NCBI RefSeq assembly: GCF_003149085.1 | Contig: NZ_QGDT01000009.1 | Span: forward strand, 124,001-188,000 | Source: Dyadobacter jejuensis | GTDB lineage: Bacteria > Bacteroidota > Bacteroidia > Cytophagales > Spirosomataceae | Length of the DNA stretch: 64,000 bases | Direction of reading: 5' to 3' | Shown here: positions 42,876 to 49,735 of the stretch, one piece after another | Layout of the letters: the number at the start of each line of letters is the position of its first letter | Position numbering within the stretch: the first letter of the stretch is position 1 | Notes under the pieces: model-generated | Seen by the model: only the letters and a program-made list of their open reading frames with translations | Told to the model about the DNA's origin: nothing | Database searches by the model: none | Position numbers and translations under genes: made by a program

Positions 42876-42938
42876 GATAAAATGCTGACCAATAAGCGTT
42901 TTAAAGATTTCTTCGCCAAAAATGTAGTTGATCTGTAA
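42876..42938 (+). pseudogene. C-terminal remnant of a probable helix-turn-helix regulator, copy 2
   Basis: DKMLTNKRFKDFFAKNVVDL then stop at 42938, 15 of 20 residues the same as DKMLTKKKFKEFFNQNVAAL at 39623-39682. Like copy 1 it is antiparallel to the RHS pieces and is followed by a terminator. Confidence 0.7.
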
Positions 42939-42943
42939 ATAAA

Positions 42944-42969
42944 AAAAAGCCCCAATTATAGGGCTTTTT
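42944..42969. terminator. Bidirectional terminator
   Basis: AAAAAGCCC (42944-42952) and GGGCTTTTT (42961-42969), 8-nt loop, U-run on both strands; between the regulator remnant and the lipoprotein gene. Confidence 0.85.
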
Positions 42970-42971
42970 GG

Positions 42972-43481
42972 TTATTTAGCGATATTTAGTAATGAATATG
43001 AATCATGAAAATAAAAAGTCTTGACCTCTTTTCCTCGTATCACTTGGGTAATAAAAGTTCGATAGCCTCCTAAAATTTTATGTTTGTCTAAACTAGTCGT
43101 ATCGAAGCGTTCAGCGTTGCTTTTCAATGGGTCTTTCCATAGATTATAATTAATACTTGTGGTATCAATTTTTAACATATACCCTTTTTTCAAATAGATA
43201 ATATCTGTTTCTTTAAACACCAAAACCTCATTTCTCTTTTCATTCCAAATGGCTCCTTCTGATTTCAAAGAAGGCTCATCAACTCGCTCAATAAGAAATA
43301 ATGTATCTGATTTAACGAAGTAGTTGCTTAATCGTTTTCTGTTTGAAAAAGTAGTTATAGCAATTCTTTTATCAAAATCCGCTTGTTGTTTTAATATGTT
43401 CTTGTTCATTTTTACAAATTGGTTTTGTGATATACAACTTGTAAAAAATATACTAAATAATAGAATTCCTATGTATTTCAT
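42972..43481 (-). CDS. Lipoprotein, candidate immunity protein for the M91-type toxin
   Basis: 169 residues. The signal MKYIGILLFSIFFTSC has lipobox FTSC (Cys16). The rest (KMNKNILKQQADFDKRIAIT; VDEPSLKSEGAIWNEKRNEV; GGYRTFITQVIRGKEVKTFY) shows no known family. The start overlaps the toxin stop by 4 bp, so the two are co-translated. An envelope-anchored immunity protein would protect against a toxin acting in the periplasm or entering from it. Function inferred from position. Confidence 0.65.
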   Translation of the reverse strand: MKYIGILLFSIFFTSCISQNQFVKMNKNILKQQADFDKRIAITTFSNRKRLSNYFVKSDTLFLIERVDEPSLKSEGAIWNEKRNEVLVFKETDIIYLKKGYMLKIDTTSINYNLWKDPLKSNAERFDTTSLDKHKILGGYRTFITQVIRGKEVKTFYFHDSYSLLNIAK

Positions 43482-44818
43482 CTTTTCCGATAGTTTATTG
43501 GTTTGAAAAATAGACTGTTACCTTTTGAGTCAATAATTCTTGTTGAATTATCTGGCATATTAATTCCATTTGGGTCTCTTAGAACTCCATAATGTGTTCT
43601 TAAAGGCAATCCATTTTCCGACCTAAATTGATTTTCACGATTAGTTGAGTATTTTTCAGCCTCTAAATAGCCATTCCAAGTTGTGTTTGTATTTAGAGTT
43701 CCTTTTAAATGGTCTTCGGCGTGGGCTAATTCATGCCCTAAGCTAATGTATGAGGGTGCTGTCGAGACTCCACCTTTCGCACCTTCTGTAGGTATTTGTG
43801 CACCACTATTTTCAATAAAACCTACACTATGGGTAGCATCAATATATTTATTTGATGTTGACATACCAATTGTTACGGTTTGGGCATCGTATGAAAGAAA
43901 ATCAACCATTTGTCGGCCCTCTTTTCCCAATCCTAATCTACCTAATGCACCTCCCACTTGTGCAATGAATTTATCACCACCAGAATAAGCTGTTCCATCT
44001 GCATTATAGAAACTATATCCGCCTTGTTGGGTATAGCCATAATGTACTCTTTGTGTTTGGCTGTTAGAATCGAAGTAATTAACCACCAAACTATCGCCAT
44101 TCATATCGGTATATCTGAGGGGATTACCACCAAAGGCAGAATAAGGGGAAAGGTTATAATATTTATCGGCATATCGGTCGGGTCGATTCCAATGAACTGT
44201 TGCAGGGTCAAATAATCTATTTCCAAAGTCATACGAGTTGAATTCGGGCATTTTCTCTTGTCCTTGGAATAAGTATCTATTCACCCCATTCCTCGAATTC
44301 AGCCCCACGACGGGGCTGTTTCTATCCATCTCTAGTCCAAAGGGATAGTAATCCGTACTCTGCAATATATCTCCTTTTTCACTAAAAACTAGTCGAACAT
44401 TCCCAAGATGGTCTTTAAGATAATAGTCAAAGCGAAGCGTATCACCAGATGGAACCAATTGCCCTTCCGAAGTAGCAATTCGTTTCAACACATTCGAAGC
44501 ATCATACTCAAAAAAACCTGCATATTTGGCGGTAATCGTATCCCCAGCATATTTATGTTTTGTACCACCCGCATCATAATCGTACGTAAACGTTTTAGAA
44601 CCAATAGCAACCGTTTTGGGTAGATTCAAATAATTATACGTTAGGGTAGCAACTCTGTTACCGTCGCTGGTCATGTTTCCATTAGCCCGGGGTCGCGCAC
44701 GACTCATAAGCATAAGCACTAGCCCCGCTTTTAACCCCCGTATTAATTCCACTCGAATCATTGACAGCCGAAAGTCTGTTGCCTGCGTAGGAATAAGAAA
44801 GGTTATCAACAGCCGCAC
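43478..44818 (-). CDS. RHS core protein with M91-type zinc-metallopeptidase toxin tip (5' part broken)
   Basis: True RHS sequence starts at ANGNMTSDGN (44686); the part up to 44818 is an out-of-frame reading of upstream RHS DNA through element C. The core follows (FDYYLKDHLGNVRLVF; NRLFDPATVHWNRPDRYADK; YSAFGGNPLRYTDMNGD). The tip carries the zinc motif HELAH (43735-43721) in YISLGHELAHAEDHLKG, with AEKYSTNRENQFRSENGLP and LRTHYG after it, which fits peptidase family M91 (NleD-like effectors). It should cleave a protein in the target cell. The downstream lipoprotein overlaps its stop by 4 bp. Confidence 0.78.
   Translation of the reverse strand: MRLLITFLIPTQATDFRLSMIRVELIRGLKAGLVLMLMSRARPRANGNMTSDGNRVATLTYNYLNLPKTVAIGSKTFTYDYDAGGTKHKYAGDTITAKYAGFFEYDASNVLKRIATSEGQLVPSGDTLRFDYYLKDHLGNVRLVFSEKGDILQSTDYYPFGLEMDRNSPVVGLNSRNGVNRYLFQGQEKMPEFNSYDFGNRLFDPATVHWNRPDRYADKYYNLSPYSAFGGNPLRYTDMNGDSLVVNYFDSNSQTQRVHYGYTQQGGYSFYNADGTAYSGGDKFIAQVGGALGRLGLGKEGRQMVDFLSYDAQTVTIGMSTSNKYIDATHSVGFIENSGAQIPTEGAKGGVSTAPSYISLGHELAHAEDHLKGTLNTNTTWNGYLEAEKYSTNRENQFRSENGLPLRTHYGVLRDPNGINMPDNSTRIIDSKGNSLFFKPINYRKR
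44367..44513. repeat. 147-bp near-identical RHS core repeat, copy 2
   Basis: Two mismatches to 42361-42507; see copy 1. Confidence 0.95.
44687..44704. repeat. GC-rich 18-mer element, copy C
   Basis: CCGGGGTCGCGCACGACT after GCTTATGA (minus strand). The interrupted protein motif is YAY-D-ANGNM; the insertion gives SCATPG and a stop (TAA) at once. Confidence 0.9.
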
Positions 44819-44852
44819 CAGCCCGCATCAAAGTCATGATATTGCCATTATT

Positions 44853-44870
44853 CCGGGGTCGCGCACGACT
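44853..44870. repeat. GC-rich 18-mer element, copy D
   Basis: CCGGGGTCGCGCACGACT after AGGTTTGA (minus strand), interrupting GIRF-D-NNGNI. Prefix TT instead of GC on the plus strand. Same orientation as copies A-C. Confidence 0.9.
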
Positions 44871-45223
44871 CAAACCTAATGCCACTTTCCGTATCCGCAT
44901 AGCCACCTATTCCCGTGCTACTGAGTAGCCGATTGGCTCCGTCATAGCTAAATGAAAGCCCCTTGGTGAGGGTGGATACGTCCTTTCCTGCCCATTGCAC
45001 TTTGCTAATATTTCCGTTGGTATAGTTACCACCATTGGCATAGTCAAGCCCAATGCTGTAAAAGGGTAGGTCGGCACCCTGGGTCTGTTGGTATTTGGTA
45101 TTGGCATTTGTGAGCCAGCCACGATTCGGACCGCCGGGCGGTTGTTGGTATAATCAGTACGTCTTCGGAATTTGGTGGGGTCATTGGCGTAGCCGTGAAA
45201 CCATCGCTTCGGCCTTTAGATTT

Positions 45224-45274
45224 GCCTGATTGGCATCCCTGCTATACACCAGCCGGTCGTACTGGTCATATACC
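45224..45274. repeat. 51-bp direct repeat, copy 2 (RHS)
   Basis: Identical to 39396-39446. It ends where RHS homology stops; beyond it the promoter region of the next plus-strand gene begins. Confidence 0.95.
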
Positions 45275-45358
45275 TATCAGCCCCCAAGCAACCCTCTGGA
45301 ACATTTAGTCGTACCCTACACAGTACAACTAAAAACCTTTAATTGATAATTAATCTTC

Positions 45359-46192
45359 ATGAAAAAATTAACACACTACACCCTATTGTCTGTGATGGGA
45401 CTTTTGGCCCTATCTTGTAATGACGATGACAACAACACGCCCGAAACAGTAACTTACGACATTGAAGTGAAAGAGACAACTTTGGGCGATGTGCTTACCG
45501 ACGACCAAGGCATGACGCTTTATTTCTTTACTAAAGATGTAGACGGAAACTCCACCTGTACAGGAAACTGCTTAACGAACTGGCCCCTATTTACCAAGAC
45601 CACCCCGACTCTAGACCCGAGCCTTGATGCCAGCGCTTTCGGGACCATCACCCACCCCAGCGGCTCTACCCAAGTGACTTATAGAGGCTGGCCTTTGTAT
45701 TATTATGCAGGAGATGCCGCTGCTGGAGATGTAAAGGGCGAAAACGTGGGTAAAGTATGGTTTGTGGCTAAAACCGACTACAGCATCATGCTCGCCGACA
45801 AACAGCTGGTTGGTAACGACGGGAAAAATTATTTGAGCGATTACACAGAAGGCGACGGTTCGACACAATTCTTGGTCGATGGACAGGGCCGAACCTTGTA
45901 TGGTTTTGTTAACGACACCAAAGACAAAAATAACTACACGAAAGAGGATTTCAGCAACGATGGCAACTGGCCCATCTTTTCGGCCGATCTGGAGAGCCTA
46001 CCTTCTACAGTCGACAAAACCCTTTTTGGTGAGATTGACGTGTTCGGTAAGAAGCAGCTCACCTTTAAAGGCTGGCCTTTGTATTACTTCGGCGCCGACA
46101 GCACTACCAGAGGGGCCACCAAGGGGGTCAGTGTTCCCCGACCTGGCGTATGGCCTATACTTAATCTGGACACTCCGGAGGCTAGCGAATAA
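45359..46192 (+). CDS. Secreted-repeat lipoprotein (Lipoprotein_15 / COG4315 type)
   Basis: 277 residues; lipoprotein signal (THYTLLSVMGLLALSC, Cys20). The family repeat LGDVLTDDQGMTLYFFTKDV...CTGNCLTNWPLF is followed by YRGWPLYYYAGDAAAGDVKGE, and the pair recurs as FLVDGQGRTLYGFVND...NWPIFS and FKGWPLYYFGADSTTRG, so four half-repeats in two pairs. The family binds an unknown ligand at the cell surface or in the periplasm; a redox or pigment role has been suggested for some relatives but cannot be read here. It begins 85 bp past the last RHS homology. Confidence 0.85.
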   Translation: MKKLTHYTLLSVMGLLALSCNDDDNNTPETVTYDIEVKETTLGDVLTDDQGMTLYFFTKDVDGNSTCTGNCLTNWPLFTKTTPTLDPSLDASAFGTITHPSGSTQVTYRGWPLYYYAGDAAAGDVKGENVGKVWFVAKTDYSIMLADKQLVGNDGKNYLSDYTEGDGSTQFLVDGQGRTLYGFVNDTKDKNNYTKEDFSNDGNWPIFSADLESLPSTVDKTLFGEIDVFGKKQLTFKGWPLYYFGADSTTRGATKGVSVPRPGVWPILNLDTPEASE

Positions 46193-46225
46193 CGCTCGTT
46201 TTTTTTAATTTGTGGGGTAATTTGG

Positions 46226-46258
46226 AAAAGGAGGCCGTCGGTTTGATGGCCTCCTTTT
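46226..46258. terminator. Bidirectional terminator
   Basis: AAAAGGAGGCC (46226-46236) and GGCCTCCTTTT (46248-46258), 11-bp perfect stem between convergent genes; the aminotransferase stop codon lies at its edge. Confidence 0.9.
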
Positions 46259-47091
46259 TATGATTTCCCCCAGGATGCCAGCAGGGCTTCGAATCGCTCC
46301 TGCAGCACCCGAGTATAGGGCCCTACTGCTCCTTGACCTATGGTGGTATCGCCGATCTGCCGGATGGGCATCACCCATTTGGTAGAACTGGTGGTAAACA
46401 CTTCGTCAGCCTCCAGCATCTCTGGGAGGTAGATGGGCCTAATCTCTATGTCCATAAGGTCCTGAGCCAGCTCGAGGACTACCTTACGGGTAATGCCATA
46501 CAGGATGTGTCGATCGGTGGTGATAAGCCGCCCTTCCTTAACCAAGAAAACGTTGCTCCTGGTTAGCTCACTCACCTCTCCATCCTTATGAAAAAGCAGG
46601 TCGGAAGCTTGTTGCTGTTTCATCTCATCGGCCATCAGTATCATATGCACATAGTTGGTGGTTTTGATAGTCGGCAAGTCGCGGACGTAGGAATAGGGCA
46701 GGACTTTTATTCCTTGCAAACGACCCTGTGGGTGGTCTACAGGCAACGATTCGGTGCGAATCACCATATTGGGGCTTTCAACATGCACGCTGTCGGCAGC
46801 TATGCCACCGGTGAGCAAGAATCGAAAGGCCACCTCGGGTGCTTCGGATCGGGCATATAGATCGAGCAATACGGCATAGGCCTCTTGTTTTCCGATGGGC
46901 AAGGTTAACTTCAGGGAGCGGGCAGAGTTTTCGAACCGTTCCCAATAGTCGTCCCAACGAAAAGGAACGCCATTATAGGTTCTAAAAAAGTCGAACAATC
47001 CATAGCCCCGTATCAAGCCTAGGTCGTTAGAAGTGAAGATACGCTCTTCCAATGGAAGGATCTGCCCATTAAAATATTGATATAAAGCCAT
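46258..47091 (-). CDS. Class IV PLP aminotransferase
   Basis: 277 residues of the fold-type IV family (branched-chain/D-amino-acid aminotransferase, aminodeoxychorismate lyase). The PLP-binding Lys143 is in LPTIKTTNYV, and the conserved Glu follows in GEVSELTRSNVFLVKEGRLI. Family members cannot be told apart safely by eye: branched-chain aminotransferase, D-alanine aminotransferase or 4-amino-4-deoxychorismate lyase are all possible. It is a single minus-strand gene, divergent from the polyprenyl synthase. Confidence 0.88.
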   Translation of the reverse strand: MALYQYFNGQILPLEERIFTSNDLGLIRGYGLFDFFRTYNGVPFRWDDYWERFENSARSLKLTLPIGKQEAYAVLLDLYARSEAPEVAFRFLLTGGIAADSVHVESPNMVIRTESLPVDHPQGRLQGIKVLPYSYVRDLPTIKTTNYVHMILMADEMKQQQASDLLFHKDGEVSELTRSNVFLVKEGRLITTDRHILYGITRKVVLELAQDLMDIEIRPIYLPEMLEADEVFTTSSTKWVMPIRQIGDTTIGQGAVGPYTRVLQERFEALLASWGKS

Positions 47092-47289
47092 TCTGATATA
47101 TTAAAATACTATTTGACGCTCAAAAGCACTTCTGAAGCACCTAGAAGGTAAATATATTACTATTTCAGCGATCCTTTGCCGGCAATTCACAGAACCTTTT
47201 GAGTTTTACGCGACTATTTAGGTACTTTGCGTACTTCTACAAAAAGACAGGAAGTGAACCATATTCCTTCAGCTTGACACAACAGTTTA

Positions 47290-48264
47290 ATGATACAGAT
47301 TGACCCCATTTTAAAAAAACTGCAAGAGAATTTTGCAGCCCATCGTTACGGAACACATCCTACTGAACTTTACGACCCCATCGAGTATATTATGTCCTTG
47401 GGCGGGAAGCGCTTCAGACCGCTCCTCACCATATTGGCAGCTTCGTTATATACCGACGAGCTCGAGAAGGCCCTCAAGCCGGCTATGGCCGTGGAAGTAT
47501 TCCATAACTTTACGCTGATGCACGACGACATCATGGACCAGGCTCCTCTTCGCAGAGGAGAACAAACGGTACACGAAAAATGGAATGCCAATACGGCCAT
47601 CCTTTCGGGCGATGTCATGTTAATAAAAGCGTACGAACTATTAATACAAGTCGATGACCACAAGCTGCGAAACGTACTGGAACGATTCAATGTTACAGCT
47701 GCGGAGGTGTGTGAGGGGCAACAGTTGGATATGAACTTCGAAACCCGTTGGGATGTAACAGAAGCGGAATATCTGGAAATGATACGACTAAAAACCTCCG
47801 TAGTGTTGGGCATGGCCCTGGAGCTGGGCGGCATCATCGGAGGAGCCGACGCTGCCAGCAAAAAGGCCCTATACTTAGCCGGAGAGACGATGGGCATCGG
47901 TTTCCAGCTCAAAGACGACCTACTCGACGTGTATGGCGACCCCAGCAAATTTGGCAAACAAGTGGGGGGCGATATCATAGCCAATAAGAAGACCTTCCTG
48001 CTGATAGAAGCCCTAGCCAGGGCCACGGGACCTACCAAGGCGGAACTGCACCACTGGATCGAGGCCCCTACTTTCGATAAGGAAGAAAAAGTCGCCGCTG
48101 TAAAGCAGATTTACACCAAATTGGGAATTCAACAACTTACAGAAGAAAAAATTGCTGCTTGCTTCACCAACGGCATCGCCCATTTAGAAGCGGTGGCCGT
48201 AGTACCGGAGCGGAAAAAACCATTGATGGATTTTGTCCATAACTTGGTAAATCGTGAAAACTAA
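47290..48264 (+). CDS. Polyprenyl diphosphate synthase (trans-type)
   Basis: 324 residues. First aspartate-rich motif DDIMD (79-83) in LMHDDIMDQAPLRRG, second DDLLD (209-213) in GFQLKDDLLDVYGDPSKFG, and the GGKRFRP substrate-binding site at 38-44. It condenses IPP with allylic diphosphates, giving the C15-C20 or longer chains for quinones and lipid carriers. Chain length cannot be fixed, though two His/Phe residues before the first motif (VFHNFTLMHDD) fit a geranylgeranyl or medium-chain type. A rhomboid gene follows after 15 bp. Confidence 0.92.
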   Translation: MIQIDPILKKLQENFAAHRYGTHPTELYDPIEYIMSLGGKRFRPLLTILAASLYTDELEKALKPAMAVEVFHNFTLMHDDIMDQAPLRRGEQTVHEKWNANTAILSGDVMLIKAYELLIQVDDHKLRNVLERFNVTAAEVCEGQQLDMNFETRWDVTEAEYLEMIRLKTSVVLGMALELGGIIGGADAASKKALYLAGETMGIGFQLKDDLLDVYGDPSKFGKQVGGDIIANKKTFLLIEALARATGPTKAELHHWIEAPTFDKEEKVAAVKQIYTKLGIQQLTEEKIAACFTNGIAHLEAVAVVPERKKPLMDFVHNLVNREN

Positions 48265-48279
48265 CCCACCCTTACCCTT

Positions 48280-48900
48280 ATGTCTATTACCATTATTTTG
48301 ATTCTAATTATCTGTGGCACCAGCTACTATGGCTTCAACAATTTTTCCTTTATGGATAAGATGATCATGAACCCATACCGTGTCACCAAGAAAAACGAGT
48401 ATTACCGGTTTATTTCTTCCGGTTTCGTCCATGCCGACTACAGCCATCTGATCTTCAATATGTTGAGCTTATGGTTTATAGGAGAGGGTATTGAACGCCT
48501 TTTCGCCATGCTTTTCGGGAGCAGTGGTACCCTTTATTTTTTAGGGCTCTTTATTCTGGGTATCGTCGCTTCGGACGTTCCCACTTTCTTTAAAAACCGA
48601 AAAAATTCGAATTATAACTCTCTAGGAGCATCAGGGGGGGTATCCGCCGTATTGTTTGCGGCCATACTTTACGCGCCATTAATGGATATATATCTGTACT
48701 TCTTCATCCAGTTAAAGGCCTTTATCTTTGGAATCCTATTCCTGGGCTATTCTTATTATTCCGACCGTAAAGGAGGCGGGTATATCAACCATAGCGCCCA
48801 CTTATATGGGGCACTGTTTGGGATGGTCTTTATGGCGGTGGTGTATCCCCCATCCGTACCCCAATTCTTCCAACAAATATTCAGCTGGCGGTTATTTTAA
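48280..48900 (+). CDS. Rhomboid-family intramembrane serine protease
   Basis: 206 residues with about six membrane helices. The catalytic dyad is visible: Ser118 in LGASGGVSA and His174 in NHSAHLYGALFG; the N-terminal HADYSHLIFNMLSLWFIG is typical of the second helix region. It cuts membrane proteins within the bilayer; the substrate is unknown. It follows the polyprenyl synthase gene by 15 bp and overlaps the 3' end of the convergent psd gene by 9 bp. Confidence 0.9.
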   Translation: MSITIILILIICGTSYYGFNNFSFMDKMIMNPYRVTKKNEYYRFISSGFVHADYSHLIFNMLSLWFIGEGIERLFAMLFGSSGTLYFLGLFILGIVASDVPTFFKNRKNSNYNSLGASGGVSAVLFAAILYAPLMDIYLYFFIQLKAFIFGILFLGYSYYSDRKGGGYINHSAHLYGALFGMVFMAVVYPPSVPQFFQQIFSWRLF

Positions 48901-49551
48901 CTCGGCCAAGACCGTCACACTACCCACGGTCTTGTCTTGCAAGTTGACTTTTATAGCTGCATCTAGTGGAACGAAGATATCGACCCGGGAGCCAAATTTA
49001 ATAAAGCCCATTTCGGTACTTTGTTCCACCTGATCGCCCTCTTTCACATACCAGCGAATACGGCGTGCAGCGGCACCGGCTATCTGTCGAAACAAGATAT
49101 CTACGCCTACATGATTCCGAATCACCACCGTGGTACGCTCATTTTCGGTGCTCGACTTAGGGTGCCAGGCTACCAGATATAGCCCCGGATGGTATTTAAA
49201 ATACTGGATAACGCCCGAAATAGGGTTCCAGTTGATATGCACATTCAGGGGGGACATAAAAATGCTTATTTGCCGACGTGGACCTTTAAAGTATTCGGTT
49301 TCGACCACCTCCTCTATGACCACCACCTTTCCATCGCAAGGAGCCACTACCTGCTTCTCGCTCTGATAGGCCAAGCGCTTGGGCACCCTGAAAAACTGCA
49401 CTACCAAAATAAAGAGTACAATACTAGCCACCAGGGTGAGTCCTACTCCCCAATGCCCTTCCGGCAATAAATAATTCAGTCCTAAATTAATGAATATCAA
49501 CACGATGGCCGTTGCCGTCATAATTGTATATCCTTCTCTATGCAATTTCAT
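48892..49551 (-). CDS. psd: Phosphatidylserine decarboxylase
   Basis: 219 residues, the short form. N-terminal membrane helices (VGLTLVASIVLFILVVQFF), the family phrase VVAPCDGKVVVIEEV, FMSPLNVHINWNP with the active-site His, and the self-cleavage site Gly187-Ser188 (MGFIKFGSRVDIFVP), where the pyruvoyl group is formed. It converts phosphatidylserine to phosphatidylethanolamine. PssA is not beside it in this window. Confidence 0.94.
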   Translation of the reverse strand: MKLHREGYTIMTATAIVLIFINLGLNYLLPEGHWGVGLTLVASIVLFILVVQFFRVPKRLAYQSEKQVVAPCDGKVVVIEEVVETEYFKGPRRQISIFMSPLNVHINWNPISGVIQYFKYHPGLYLVAWHPKSSTENERTTVVIRNHVGVDILFRQIAGAAARRIRWYVKEGDQVEQSTEMGFIKFGSRVDIFVPLDAAIKVNLQDKTVGSVTVLAELK

Positions 49552-49623
49552 ATTGGGGCGATTATTGATTTCTTTTCTAACGAGTCTGCAAATATCGCAT
49601 ATTTCTTGAATCGAGCAGAAAGA

Positions 49624-49660
49624 AAAACCCCACCTTTCCGCTAAAGAAGGGTGGGGTTTT
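49624..49660 (-). terminator. Terminator downstream of secA
   Basis: AAAACCCCACC (49624-49634) and GGTGGGGTTTT (49650-49660), 11-bp perfect stem with T-run on both strands; 75 bp past the secA stop. Confidence 0.88.
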
Positions 49661-49735
49661 CTAATAATGGCAACGATTTTAGGCCCATCTGAAAGCCCTA
49701 ACGGTTATGAGAGGGATTCAGGAATGGCCCCTAGG

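Larger units (their letters stand above)
44705..45274 (-). pseudogene. RHS 5' fragments upstream of the M91 toxin cassette
   Basis: Minus-strand reading from the right: QYDRLVYSRDANQ (deleted after this), PKRWFHGYANDPTKFRRRTD, RGWLTNANTKYQQTQGADLP, NGNISKVQWAGKDVSTLTKG, SFSYDGANRLLSSTGIGGYA up to element D, then NNGNIMTLMRAGAAVDNLSY, SYAGNRLSAVNDSSGINTGV up to element C. The pieces lie in different frames. The gene start and secretion signal are missing. Confidence 0.8.

Noticed and set aside
44688..44818. Real N-terminus of the M91 toxin gene
   Set aside because: The residues before ANGNM are an out-of-frame translation of the upstream RHS piece through the 18-mer; the natural start is lost.
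42580..44870. CRISPR array made of the repeated 18-mer
   Set aside because: The spacing is irregular (130 bp, ~1.96 kb, 148-166 bp), the sequence between copies is RHS coding DNA, and there are no cas genes.
44907..45122. A separate small gene on the minus strand
   Set aside because: It is an out-of-frame reading of RHS coding sequence; the correct frame gives TNGNISKVQWAGKDVS and SFSYDGANRLL.
38720..45280. Insertion sequence or transposon as the cause of the island
   Set aside because: No transposase or integrase reading frame, no terminal inverted repeats with target duplication around the island; the repeats found are RHS coding repeats.
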